Notes under the pieces: generated by a model
Database searches by the model: none
What the model was told of the DNA's origin: nothing
The model's input: only the letters and a program-made list of their open reading frames with translations
Made by a program: the position numbers and the translations under genes
Origin: Streptosporangium sp. NBC_01495
GTDB taxonomy: Bacteria; Actinomycetota; Actinomycetes; Streptosporangiales; Streptosporangiaceae
Assembly (NCBI RefSeq): GCF_036250735.1
Contig: NZ_CP109430.1
Location: 9,052,001 to 9,116,000, forward strand
Reading direction: 5' to 3'
Length of the DNA stretch: 64,000 nt
Shown: positions 1 to 8,539 of the stretch, in pieces
How the letters are laid out: the number at the start of each line of letters is the position of its first letter
Position numbering within the stretch: position 1 is the stretch's first letter

Positions 1-270
1 CCAGGGTTAGTCACCATGCCGTCTCCATGGTTGTGAGCAGGAGAAACTGTTGCTGGCGACTGTACAGCGACGACTAAACGACAAGCAATACAAGGGGGCT
101 GTATTTCTTTGTCGTGCAGGTTTCGCGTGATTGACGTACCGATCGATTATGTGAGTGTCCATGCTGGGAACCGACGCAGCGAAAAACGACAGCAGGTCTG
201 TCTCGGGGAAAATGGGCAGTAACTCGGATAAGTCGGTGATTTCGTGCCAGCAGATACCATACTCACGCAG

Positions 271-717
271 ATGCCCAAGATAGCCATGTGGCAAGACACC
301 ACGCTGCGGCGCAGCGACAAGGCACCATGGCAGGCACGGCTGGCGATCGAGTTATGGCTACCGGATGATCACCTGTCGGTTCGATTCAACGCTCAGCTGG
401 TCGTATCCGAGCTGGTGACCAACGTCATCCGCCACGTGCCAGCGGGCCCGCAACGCGACTGGGTCAAGGTGGGGCTCGGCTTCGGGAACGGCTTCGTTCG
501 CCTGACGGTGATCGATCCGGGCACATCGACGCCAGAGCCGCGCTTCGTTCCTCTTCGGGAGGGCTCCATGGAGCAATCGGGGCGTGGCCTTGGCCTGGTG
601 TCGGTGTTGTCGGTTCGCTGCGGCACAAACCTCCTGCTGTGCGGTCATCGCGTCGTGTGGGCCGATCTGGCGAAGGCTGATGCCCTGCCAGGCGACGCTG
701 AAGGGTTGTCGGCGTGA
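271..717 (+). CDS. RsbW-like ATP-binding protein (HATPase_c)
   Basis: Small GHKL ATPase of about 148 residues. The N-box region SELVTNVIRH is followed by a DPG motif and the glycine-rich lid GRGLGLV, the order expected for anti-sigma/serine-kinase ATPases of the RsbW/SpoIIAB class. Such proteins bind a sigma factor or phosphorylate a STAS partner; no partner lies next to it. I chose ATG 271; a GTG at 244 is also open and neither has a clear ribosome site. It is first in a same-strand run of four genes, 40 bp before the next start. The family call is firm; the role is unknown. Confidence 0.8.
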   Translation: MPKIAMWQDTTLRRSDKAPWQARLAIELWLPDDHLSVRFNAQLVVSELVTNVIRHVPAGPQRDWVKVGLGFGNGFVRLTVIDPGTSTPEPRFVPLREGSMEQSGRGLGLVSVLSVRCGTNLLLCGHRVVWADLAKADALPGDAEGLSA

Positions 718-757
718 TGAGCCCGCGGCAGGGGCCACGGGCCCAGAGGAGGTATTC

Positions 758-1945
758 GTGAGCACATCAGACGCTGTACCGCGTGCCGGGGAGGTTTTCG
801 AGTACGCCCAGCGGGAGATCCACCGGGCCGCCACCGATCTGTGGCCGGGCACGGTGGTGCGGCTGGATGAGCACGTGCCGTCCGTCACCGGCTATGTCCT
901 GCGGGTGAGTGTCGGTGATCGGGTGCTGTTCGCGAAGTACTCCTTCCTTGGCGTGTCCCTGGTGTCGCTGCTTCGTGGCGTCTACGGCGGCTGGCCGCAG
1001 GTTCAGCAGGCACAGGCCTCCTACGTGCTTCAGGCAGACTCGCTGCCGGCCAGGGAGACGGCCCAGCTGCGCTTCCTCGGCGAGCTGGGACGGCCGAAGG
1101 TGTGCGTGGTGGCCGGGATGGGGCGGGGGGTGATGTTCACCGAACCCGTGGGCGGCCCGACTCTGGCCGGTCTGCTGCTGGCCTGCTCGCACGACACGGC
1201 CGAACTCATGGAATCGGCCTACGGCGAGCTGGGCGGGCTCCACCGGCATCACTCCACGCGTAGCCTCAGCCCGTACGGGGTGATCAGGGAGCGCAGCATC
1301 CCGGGCACGTTCCGGCGGAAGTTCGGCGGGACCGTCGGCGCGAGATACGTGAACGAACTCCGCGCGCGGCCGGGCAGTCCGGCCGGTCATGAACTCGCGT
1401 TCGTGCTGGGCCAGGTGGTGGCCCGGCTCCAGAGGCGGGCGGCCCTGCCTCAGACCGGGGAGCGAAGTGTCTTGGTCTATGGGGAGCTGAAGCCCGAGCA
1501 TGTCCTGTTCCCCGATGGTCCGGGCGCCAGGCCGGTGTTCATCGATCCGGGCCTGCTGCGGGCCAGAGCCGCCGTCGATACTGCGAAGCTAATTAGCCGT
1601 ACGGTTCTGCTGCTGGCCGCCTACCGGCCGGGGCATGAGGCGGCACGGCAGGTGAGCGAGGGCCTGGCCGCGTTCGCCGACACGCAGATGCGTTCCCTGC
1701 CGGGCGCGGAGACCAGAGAGTGGCTGCACGAGCTGGTAGTGCTGTGGCTGATGGACACCGTCAACATCCTGATTACCTACCTGGCCGCCCCTTCCGGGTT
1801 GCCGCTCCCCGTTCAGGGCCAGGAACTGGTACGGCGAGCTGCCGTCGTGCTCGCCATGGTCGACGCGGTGAGCCTCCGCCTGGCCACAGACCCCCAAAGG
1901 GCGTGGGATGACGCTCTCGGCTTAGCTCAGGAGATGGGACGGTGA
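758..1945 (+). CDS. phosphotransferase-fold protein (APH/kinase-like)
   Basis: About 395 residues. GTG 758 is chosen because AGAGGAGG lies just upstream at 743-752. The C-terminal half has the layout of aminoglycoside/choline phosphotransferases: a catalytic-loop-like segment YGELKPEHVLF near residue 241, then VFIDPGLL where the metal-binding Asp is expected. The usual HGD of the catalytic loop is YGE here, so activity is not assured. Its stop overlaps the start of the dehydrogenase-like gene by 4 bp (GTGA), implying translational coupling. It could be a small-molecule kinase or a pseudokinase acting with the downstream P-loop protein; the substrate is unknown. Confidence 0.65.
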   Translation: MSTSDAVPRAGEVFEYAQREIHRAATDLWPGTVVRLDEHVPSVTGYVLRVSVGDRVLFAKYSFLGVSLVSLLRGVYGGWPQVQQAQASYVLQADSLPARETAQLRFLGELGRPKVCVVAGMGRGVMFTEPVGGPTLAGLLLACSHDTAELMESAYGELGGLHRHHSTRSLSPYGVIRERSIPGTFRRKFGGTVGARYVNELRARPGSPAGHELAFVLGQVVARLQRRAALPQTGERSVLVYGELKPEHVLFPDGPGARPVFIDPGLLRARAAVDTAKLISRTVLLLAAYRPGHEAARQVSEGLAAFADTQMRSLPGAETREWLHELVVLWLMDTVNILITYLAAPSGLPLPVQGQELVRRAAVVLAMVDAVSLRLATDPQRAWDDALGLAQEMGR

Positions 1946-2871
1946 GGCCGGCCGCCATCCCAGTGGACGCCATCGGGGTGATCGGGGCCGGTGCGGTCGG
2001 CCAGGCCGTGGCCGCCGCACTGGTGACCTCCGGCTTGACCGACCGGCTGTTGCTGGCCTCCCGGACCATCGAGCAGGCCGCCGCGCTGGCCGCAGACGTG
2101 GACGACATGCGCCAAACCCTCGACTCCGCGGTTCGCCCGTCCTCATGCCGGGTGACCAACCTCAAGGATTGCGCCGCGGTGATCGTCGCCGTCCGCGCGT
2201 TTTTCCCCAATACCCTTCGCCATGACGTCCGTATGGGCGGCGCGAGGGCCAACGCCCCCGTCATCGTCGCGCTCGGCGAAGCCCTGCGCGGCTACGACGG
2301 CATCGTGCTGGTGGTGACCAACCCGGTGGACCTGATGACCCGCCTGTTCGCCGAGGTCTCCGGGTGCGGGCGCGTATACGGGATCGGGTCCAACCTCGAC
2401 ACCGCCCGCTACCGCCTGGCCCTGGCCCGGCTTCTCGATGTCTCACCGCACACGGTGCGCGGACATGTGATCGGCGAGCACGGCGACGACTCGGTGGTGT
2501 GCGCGTCCTCGACCACGATCGACGGCCGGCACATCCCGGTTCCGGTGGAGCGCATCCGCGACGAGTTGCGCACGCGGCCCGGCCAGATCAGCACCGGTGT
2601 TGGCCGCACCCGCTCCGGACCGGCCGGTGCGGTGCTGTCGGCCCTGCGGAAAACCCTCGGCGTGAGCGACGGGATCGAGGAGCTGTCAGCCCCATACGAG
2701 GGCGGGTGGCTCGGAGTCCCGCTCCGGTTCACCTCCGGCCACCCCACGGTGTGCCTGCCCGATCTCAACGCCACCGAGGCACTCCAGTTCGACGCCGCCC
2801 GCACCAAGCTGCGTGCCGCCTACCGGACGCTCCGACTTCCCCAACCGCTAAATCCAGCGAATCCATTGTGA
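1942..2871 (+). CDS. lactate/malate dehydrogenase-like NAD-binding protein
   Basis: 309 residues with the landmarks of the LDH/MDH family: GxGxxG nucleotide loop GAGAVGQAV near residue 16, NPVD near 128, the GIGSNLDTARYR segment holding the substrate-binding Arg, and the catalytic-His motif GEHGD near 177. The usual reaction is NAD-linked 2-hydroxyacid/2-oxoacid interconversion; substrate specificity cannot be read here. The GTG start overlaps the preceding stop, and the gene is 10 bp from the next, so it belongs to this operon and not to central metabolism by context. It is divergent from housekeeping MDH, so a specialised substrate is likely. Confidence 0.75.
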   Translation: MRPAAIPVDAIGVIGAGAVGQAVAAALVTSGLTDRLLLASRTIEQAAALAADVDDMRQTLDSAVRPSSCRVTNLKDCAAVIVAVRAFFPNTLRHDVRMGGARANAPVIVALGEALRGYDGIVLVVTNPVDLMTRLFAEVSGCGRVYGIGSNLDTARYRLALARLLDVSPHTVRGHVIGEHGDDSVVCASSTTIDGRHIPVPVERIRDELRTRPGQISTGVGRTRSGPAGAVLSALRKTLGVSDGIEELSAPYEGGWLGVPLRFTSGHPTVCLPDLNATEALQFDAARTKLRAAYRTLRLPQPLNPANPL

Positions 2872-2881
2872 GAGGAAACCT

Positions 2882-4012
2882 ATGGGTACCCGCACCGCTA
2901 CCCGGCTGCACATCGCCGCGGCGAGCGTAGCCGTCACGAGCAACACCCCGGCCGTCACCGACTGGTGCAGCCGCTACGTCACCCCCTGGTGGCATGCCGT
3001 ATCGGTATCCAGCGAAAGCGTGGGGGCCGAACCGACGCTTCTGGCTGATGTCGATCCCGACCAGTACGCCAAGATGGCGGATCTGGTGCGTAGCCGCCCG
3101 CATGAGCAGACCACCTACGCCAGGACCCAGATCTTGGTGGCCACCGATGGCGAGGACACCATCGCCGTCTCCGAGGGGTTGGCCTACCGATCCGAACCCG
3201 GCACCGACAGCCTGATCATCACCGGACACGAGGCCGAACCGGTGGCGCTGGCCGCCGCCCGGCTGTCGCGGGAGATGGTCCGCGGGCAGCTCCTCCAGGA
3301 CGGGTGGGTGGTGCTGCACGCCTCCGCCGTCACCGACGACAAGGGCCGCACCCTCCTGGCCTTCGGCTCCAAGGGGTCCGGCAAGACCACCACGGCACTC
3401 CTGCTCGCCTCCGAGGGGTGGCACCTACTGGCCAACGACAGGGTCTTCGCCCGGCCTGGCCCTGACGGCGTCCAGATCCTCCCGTGGCCATCGGCCGCCG
3501 CGGTCGGACTCGGACTGCTGGATGCGCTGGGCTGGTACGACCTGACCCGGACGCGCCTGGTAGCCGGAGAGCAGCTGCACCCCACCCAGAGTTCCCAGGT
3601 CACCGAGGCGCTCTTGGCAGGTACTCGCGCGCCCCTGTGGGAGCGCGACGGCGGGGAGCGAGAGCTGAAGGCGCAAATCTTCCCCCACCAGTTCAACGAC
3701 TGGTTCGGCCTGAACCTGTCCACCGGTGGCGCCGCTGCCGCGCTGCTGTTCCCGCGCATCTCACCCGGCGCCACACCGGTGCTTGAGGAGAAAAGCAGGG
3801 GCCTGACCGGCGAGGACTTCATGAGCGGGGCGACCGAGGACCGCTACCCCGACATCTTCGGACTGGGGCGCGGCATCGACGGCGGAGGACGCTCGGAACA
3901 GCGGGTCGCGGTCACCGAGCAGCTGGCCGAACTGCCCCACCACTCCATCGTTCTCGGTCATGACGGGGCCGAGAACGCCGCCTTCCTGGCCGAACTCACC
4001 TCGGAAATGTGA
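2882..4012 (+). CDS. HprK-like P-loop protein
   Basis: 376 residues. The Walker A loop GSKGSGKTT (about 162-170) is preceded by LHASAV and followed by LLANDRV, the pattern of HPr kinase C-terminal-like domains found in many small-molecule and RiPP gene clusters. About 130 N-terminal residues have no motif I recognise. A GAGAGGAAA ribosome site precedes ATG 2882. It is last in the operon and is followed by a 14-bp inverted repeat and a strong hairpin. No HPr protein or RiPP precursor is nearby, so the target is unknown. Phosphotransfer or ATP-driven binding is an inference from the fold. Confidence 0.7.
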   Translation: MGTRTATRLHIAAASVAVTSNTPAVTDWCSRYVTPWWHAVSVSSESVGAEPTLLADVDPDQYAKMADLVRSRPHEQTTYARTQILVATDGEDTIAVSEGLAYRSEPGTDSLIITGHEAEPVALAAARLSREMVRGQLLQDGWVVLHASAVTDDKGRTLLAFGSKGSGKTTTALLLASEGWHLLANDRVFARPGPDGVQILPWPSAAAVGLGLLDALGWYDLTRTRLVAGEQLHPTQSSQVTEALLAGTRAPLWERDGGERELKAQIFPHQFNDWFGLNLSTGGAAAALLFPRISPGATPVLEEKSRGLTGEDFMSGATEDRYPDIFGLGRGIDGGGRSEQRVAVTEQLAELPHHSIVLGHDGAENAAFLAELTSEM

Positions 4013-4026
4013 TCTTCATCCAAACT

Positions 4027-4085
4027 CCCCGATAGGGCGAGGTTATTGGGCGAGGGACCTCCGGGGAAGGATCGCCCTATCGGGG
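4027..4085. repeat. 14-bp perfect inverted repeat after the operon
   Basis: Arms CCCCGATAGGGCGA (4027-4040) and its exact reverse complement (4072-4085) are separated by 31 bp. There is no T-tract, so a simple terminator is not obvious. It could be an RNA structure or protein-binding site at the 3' end of the HprK-like gene. Confidence 0.7.
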
Positions 4086-4205
4086 CCGCAACACCCCCTG
4101 GCTGTAGGTGAACCCCACGTCACCATCCCTGTGGCCACGCCCAGGCGAGGGGAGGGTGCAGCCCGGGGGCACCATCACCGAGACATCGCCCTACCCCCAT
4201 AACCC

Positions 4206-4239
4206 CGAAAAGGCCCTCAGTCTCCTGAGGGCCTTTTCG
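4206..4239 (+). terminator. intrinsic terminator hairpin
   Basis: A perfect 15-bp stem (CGAAAAGGCCCTCAG with its complement) closes on a 4-base TCTC loop; the descending arm carries a run of T. It is well placed to end the four-gene operon. Confidence 0.85.
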
Positions 4240-4283
4240 ACGGGTGAAGCGGGGTTGCCTGTCAGCAGCTCAACGAGGCTTCG

Positions 4284-4475
4284 TTGGAGCCCGGCCTGAC
4301 GCCAGATCAGCGAAGCAGGATCGAGTGTTACCAAGAGCTGGTGGAGCAGATCACCGTCGATACCAATGCCGTGCTGGCCATCGCCAATCAGCTCGCCACC
4401 GCCACCATCGAAACGTTCATGGTCAAGAGCGATCTTGAGGTCGGCATCCAGGCCCTGCTGCGCGGCAAGCGGTAG
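4284..4475 (+). CDS. small hypothetical protein
   Basis: Possible 63-residue protein from a TTG start, with a helical, protein-like composition (NAVLAIANQLATATIE). There is no convincing ribosome site and no recognised domain. It may be a remnant. Confidence 0.3.
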   Translation: MEPGLTPDQRSRIECYQELVEQITVDTNAVLAIANQLATATIETFMVKSDLEVGIQALLRGKR

Positions 4476-4490
4476 ATCGCAGGGCCGCGT

Positions 4491-4883
4491 TCAGTAGATT
4501 CCCGGGGTCGAACGGGAGCAGACCAGCAGCAGCGCTGCACGCTGGTCGCAGGCGGGGTGGAAGGTGAAACCGAACCCGGCCGCCATCAGGATCTCGGCGA
4601 TGGCGCCGAGCATGACCGTCTCGATGCGGCGGCGAAACAGCAGCCGCTGGTGTTCAGGGCGATCAGGCCGGCCGGCGACGTCCTCGTGCGACGGCGCGAA
4701 CAGCTCGTCAGCCGCCTCGTAGAAGACCTCCACCTTGTCCCCGTGCCCGGCCAGCCGATAACCGGAGCGATCCCGGCTGCTGTCCGGCTCGCTTTCCTCA
4801 TCCAGGCCGTCCAGTCCGGCCGCGTCCAGCACGCACCACACGTTGGTGGCGAGGTCCTTGCCCGCCGGGGTGGAAAATCCCAT
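4491..4883 (-). CDS. hypothetical acidic protein
   Basis: About 130 residues from ATG 4883 (GTG 4892 is also possible). The frame stays open further upstream, but that part is basic, Cys-rich and poor coding. The central part is acidic (DEESEPDSSRD). No family recognised. It lies downstream of and convergent in direction with the Mrr gene set on the same strand, so it may be co-transcribed with it. Confidence 0.45.
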   Translation of the reverse strand: MGFSTPAGKDLATNVWCVLDAAGLDGLDEESEPDSSRDRSGYRLAGHGDKVEVFYEAADELFAPSHEDVAGRPDRPEHQRLLFRRRIETVMLGAIAEILMAAGFGFTFHPACDQRAALLLVCSRSTPGIY

Positions 4884-5022
4884 GCCGGTCACGGTAGCCG
4901 GACATCCGCACTGTGACACAGAACCCGTCACGATCCTGAGCCGCCACTTCCAGATCCACAGCATGAAGTTCCGCGAGCAGCTCCCCGCCCGCGTTGAGGA
5001 AACGGCCCCCGCCGGGCCCGCC

Positions 5023-5784
5023 TCAGCGCTTCGGTTCACGCCTGGAGGGCGTCGAGCGTGGTACTCCGTCGTGACGGATCAGCCGGTTGGAGGTGTGGCG
5101 CAGCCGCCGCATCCTGCGCAGGGGAGTCGTCAGCTTCAGCAACTCCGGCAAGGAGACCCCTTCGGTGGCCCACCGGTGAAGCTCCTCTCGGCCGAACCGG
5201 TGGATCCGAAAGGCGGCGGCCGCCTCCCGGGCATCGCTGGTGAACGCCCCATTGGTGATCACCACCGCGACGTCGGCGTTATGCGCGGGGTGAGCGGTAC
5301 CGTTCACCGTGTAGATCACCGGCGCGCCGACCTTGGCCTGGGTGGTGGTGTGCTTGCACTGGGCGACGATGAGGTAGCCGCCCGGGGCGTGGCCGATGAC
5401 GTCGGCGGCTTTGTCTCCCCGCTGGCCCACATGGCGGGCGTCGATACCGTCGCGCACCATCAGATCACGCACCGCCAGCTCGAAATCGGTGTAACCCAGC
5501 GCGTCCAGCTCCGCCAGCGTCAGCCGTAAATGGCGTAGCCGAGCAGCACGGCGAGTGGCGGCGGAGGCTTTCCACCACCACCATGCCGCTATTGCCGCCA
5601 CGACAAAAATTGCCGTCGGCACACCGATGTACCAATGGCCGAAAATGACCCGGAGGGCCGCCCGGAACATATGGAATGCCGCTGAAAGCGCAGCCAGCGC
5701 GATAAAAGCGGCCGCGATCCATTCCGTCCGGTCGGCCGGTTTACGGGGACGGGGAAGACGCGTGCGCCAGTGCGGGCGGATCAC
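5023..5784 (-). CDS. membrane-anchored Mrr-type restriction endonuclease
   Basis: 253 residues. Two hydrophobic helices come first (about residues 24-42 and 52-71, the second ending in AAWWWWK), then a DUF/Mrr catalytic domain. The catalytic signature of the PD-(D/E)xK fold is visible as DKAADVIG followed by YLIVAQCKH near residues 124-146. Mrr-like nucleases cleave modified or foreign DNA; the membrane anchor suggests action near the cell surface, for example on incoming DNA. The GTG start overlaps the stop of the upstream small membrane gene by 4 bp, so the two are translationally coupled. No methyltransferase is nearby, which fits a type IV-like enzyme. Confidence 0.75.
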   Translation of the reverse strand: MIRPHWRTRLPRPRKPADRTEWIAAAFIALAALSAAFHMFRAALRVIFGHWYIGVPTAIFVVAAIAAWWWWKASAATRRAARLRHLRLTLAELDALGYTDFELAVRDLMVRDGIDARHVGQRGDKAADVIGHAPGGYLIVAQCKHTTTQAKVGAPVIYTVNGTAHPAHNADVAVVITNGAFTSDAREAAAAFRIHRFGREELHRWATEGVSLPELLKLTTPLRRMRRLRHTSNRLIRHDGVPRSTPSRREPKR

Positions 5785-5999
5785 GGTGCCCCGGTCGGCT
5801 CAGGCGGCGGGCCCTCGTCTTCTGCCTGCTCGGCGATCGGAGCCGGATCCGGCGGGGCCGATTCCGACACCGAGGGCGGCGGCGGGGGGCTTTCTTGCTG
5901 GTCGCCGGGCAAGCTGCTCCACAGCCAGACCGCGCCGACGATGAGGGCCGCGATCACCCATCCGGATGTCTGCTGTTTTTTCGATCCGCGTTTTCTCAC
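5781..5999 (-). CDS. small single-TM, proline-rich protein
   Basis: 72 residues: a basic start (RKRGSKKQQ), one membrane helix (WVIAALIVGAVWLW) and an acidic/proline-rich tail. It overlaps the start of the Mrr-type gene (GTGA), so the pair forms an operon. Function unknown; possibly a partner of the membrane nuclease. Confidence 0.6.
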   Translation of the reverse strand: MRKRGSKKQQTSGWVIAALIVGAVWLWSSLPGDQQESPPPPPSVSESAPPDPAPIAEQAEDEGPPPEPTGAP

Positions 6000-6138
6000 T
6001 CAATGTCCGCGCCGAAAGTATTTGTCTGCCATAACGTCTCCTTACGGTACGACCGAATGATATTCGGGGGAATGGTGGCCTTAGAGGAATGGAAACATGC
6101 GGCACCGACAAAAGCAGTCGTTCGGTGAAAGATCACAA

Positions 6139-6146
6139 GATTCACA
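6139..6146. repeat. left target-site duplication of IS66 element
   Basis: GATTCACA directly abuts the left inverted repeat; the same 8 bp follow the right end at 7803-7810. Eight bp is the size typical for IS66. Confidence 0.9.
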
Positions 6147-7802
6147 GTAAGCATTCACGTCATGCGCGCGGTGTAGCGGTTGGGCTAGGTGCGTGACTGT
6201 CCGTCACTTTGATCAATCGGTTTGCAGATGATGAGATCTTCGGGTGTCCGTCCTGGAGGAGTTGTCCCGCGAGGAGCTGATTGCTCTGACGCGCGCCCTC
6301 ATGGCCGAGAACGCCGCGCTGAAGGCGGAGGTCGCCCACTTGCGGGAACGCGTGGCCAAGCTGGAGCGGATCGTCTCGCGTAACAGCGGTAACTCGGGAA
6401 TGCCGCCCTCGGCCGATGACCTTCCCGGCCGGAAGAAGCCGAAGGAACGGCCGGCCGGCAGCGCCGATCGGCGCAGGCCGGGAAAGCAACCGGGTGCCGA
6501 GGGGCGAGCGCCGGCCTGGTCGGACGACGTCGATGACGGCGACGTCATCGATCACTTCCCGAAGGGTTCGTGTGGCTGCGGCGCCGATCTTGCCCTGGCG
6601 GCCGATCTGGGAGTGACCGCCGCTCACCAGCAGGTCGAGATCCCGCTGGTGGTGGCCCGCAGGTTTCAGCACAACCGGCACACGGTCGCCTGCCGGTGCG
6701 GCCGGGTGCACACCGCCGCGCGCCCGGCGGGAGTGAGCGCCGCGCCGGTCAGTCTCGGCGTCAATCTGCAGGCCTGGTGCGTGTATCTGCTGGTCGTTCA
6801 CGCGATTCCGGTGCACCGCTGCGCCGAGTTGGTGGCCTCGCTGGCCGGTGCCGAACCGTCGTCCGGGTTCGTTCATGGCTTGATAGGCCGGGCCGCCGCG
6901 GCGGTCGCGCGGGCCAACGCGCGTATCCGGATGCTGCTTACCCTGGCGCATGTGGTGTGCTGTGATGAGACGCCGATCCGGGTGGGCGCGGCGAAGGCCA
7001 AGAAGTATCTGCTGGTGGCCTGCAATCAGCTGCTGACCTGGTACATGCTCGGCGGGCGTGACATGGCCACGTTCAAGCAGTTCGTGCTGGCCGACCTGAC
7101 CGGCGTGGTGGTGCACGATCGCTATCAGAACTACGACGCCGCCGATCTCGGGACGCGGGATCATCAACTCTGTGCAGCGCATCTGATCCGCGATCTTGAA
7201 GACTGCGCCGAGACCTATCCCGGCGCCCGCTGGCCAGCGCAGCTCCAGACCGCTTTGCGTGGCTTGATCCACGCCGCCAACCTCGCCCGCGAACAGGGCA
7301 AGGACGCGGTCGCGGCGGGCACGCCGGCGATGTTTGTGAAGATGTTCCGTGGCGGGGTCGCCGTCGGCCTGTCGGAGGTCAAGCGCGTCCCCGGCCCGGC
7401 CAAGACGGTCACTCAGCCGGTCGGCCGCGTGCTGCTGGAGGTGTTACGCGACCGCGCCGACGATGTCCTGCGCTTCGCCCATGACCTGCGGATTCCACCC
7501 ACGAACAACCAGGCAGAGCGCGACCTGCGACCGGCCAAGACCCAGCAGAAGATCTCCGGCAGGCTCCGCTCCGAGCAGCACACCCGGCATCGGTACGCCG
7601 TCCGCGGTTACCTGTCCACCGCGATCAAACACGGCCTCGACGTCATGACCGTCCTGCGCGACGCGCTTGTCGGCGAGCTCTGGATGCCGCCCGACCCGGC
7701 TACGGCCTGACGCTGCCTGCAGCAGCTGTACTCACGCATGCCTCGAGACGATCACACAGCGCGATCATCAGAACTCGAAAAGCGCAGGACGTGAATGTTT
7801 AC
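6147..7802 (+). mobile_element. IS66-family insertion sequence (1656 bp)
   Basis: Terminal repeats GTAAGCATTCACGTC at the left and, inverted, GTAAACATTCACGTC at the right flank a single transposase gene. Both ends touch GATTCACA, so insertion was by transposition and the element looks complete. It lacks the TnpA/TnpB accessory genes of some IS66 members. It sits at the 3' end of a truncated aldo/keto reductase gene. Confidence 0.9.
6244..7710 (+). CDS. IS66-family transposase
   Basis: 488 residues, GTG start. An N-terminal leucine-zipper-like coiled coil (about 10-45) is followed by NSGNSGMPPSAD, a zinc-finger-like Cys cluster (CGCGADL ... CRCGRVH), then the DDE core with DETP, HDRYQNYD and the C-terminal NNQAERDLRP segment typical of IS66. 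Full length and apparently intact. Confidence 0.93.
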   Translation: MSVLEELSREELIALTRALMAENAALKAEVAHLRERVAKLERIVSRNSGNSGMPPSADDLPGRKKPKERPAGSADRRRPGKQPGAEGRAPAWSDDVDDGDVIDHFPKGSCGCGADLALAADLGVTAAHQQVEIPLVVARRFQHNRHTVACRCGRVHTAARPAGVSAAPVSLGVNLQAWCVYLLVVHAIPVHRCAELVASLAGAEPSSGFVHGLIGRAAAAVARANARIRMLLTLAHVVCCDETPIRVGAAKAKKYLLVACNQLLTWYMLGGRDMATFKQFVLADLTGVVVHDRYQNYDAADLGTRDHQLCAAHLIRDLEDCAETYPGARWPAQLQTALRGLIHAANLAREQGKDAVAAGTPAMFVKMFRGGVAVGLSEVKRVPGPAKTVTQPVGRVLLEVLRDRADDVLRFAHDLRIPPTNNQAERDLRPAKTQQKISGRLRSEQHTRHRYAVRGYLSTAIKHGLDVMTVLRDALVGELWMPPDPATA

Positions 7803-7810
7803 GATTCACA
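7803..7810. repeat. right target-site duplication of IS66 element
   Basis: Second copy of GATTCACA. It contains the TGA that now ends the aldo/keto reductase frame. Confidence 0.9.
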
Positions 7811-8477
7811 GTGAAGACAGGAAGCCGCTGCCCAGCGGGCTCCAGGCCACGATCCCCACGCCCAGCTCGCGCGCCGCGGCGAGCAGGCCGGCGTCCACGG
7901 GCCGCCACATCGACCACTCGTTCTGCACCGTCGCCACCGGGTGCACCGCGTGCGCCGCCCTGAGCTGGGCGGCCGTCACGTTGGACAGGCCGAGCTGCCG
8001 GACCAGCCCGTCGTGTACCAGCCCGGCCATCGCGCCGACGGTCTCCTCGATCGGCACCCCCGGGTCGGGATAGTGCGCGTAGTAGAGGTCGATCACGTCG
8101 GTGCCCAGGTTGCGCAGGCTGCGCTTGGCGTAGCCCCGGACCAGGCGGGGATCGGCGTTCACGCGCAGCTCGCGGAAGGCGTAGCCGACCGGGAACGCCC
8201 GGCTCGGCTCACTCTCGGGGACGGCGAGGCCGAACTTCGTCGCCACCACCACCTCGTCCCTGCGGCCCCTGATCACCCGGCCGACCAGGCGCTCGTTGTG
8301 GCCGTCGGCCCCGTACGCGTCGCTGGTGTCCACGTGGGCGGCGCCGGCGTCCAGGGCCGCCCGCAGCGCCCGCTCGGCGCGGGTGTCGTCCACCTCGCCG
8401 TAGACGCCGGGGGACAGGACCATGGCGCCGAAACCGATCGGGGGCACCTTCAGTTCGCCAAGAGTGCGGATCTTCAT
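7806..8477 (-). pseudogene. aldo/keto reductase, 3'-truncated
   Basis: 223 residues of a typical aldo/keto reductase: catalytic Asp-Tyr region DTSDAYG, Lys in VVATKFGL, His in YYAHYPDP, and SPLGSGFL near the end. Family members usually run 280-330 residues, so the last 60-100 (the NADPH phosphate-binding end) are missing. The TGA lies in the IS66 target duplication but would exist without the IS too, so truncation came before that insertion. Divergent from a LysR gene, which was probably its regulator; both are now damaged. Confidence 0.75.
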
Positions 8478-8539
8478 GCCGTCGATCGTGGCCCCGGAAG
8501 GGGTAGCGGGTCCAAGACCTATTGCGATAACCCTTGGCT
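8478..8539. promoter_or_regulatory. LysR/aldo-keto reductase divergent promoter region
   Basis: 62 bp between divergent starts. CCAAG and CTTGG arms flank an AT-rich centre, and a TTGCGAT-type dyad lies inside, as expected for LysR sites. Inferred from position and symmetry only. Confidence 0.4.
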
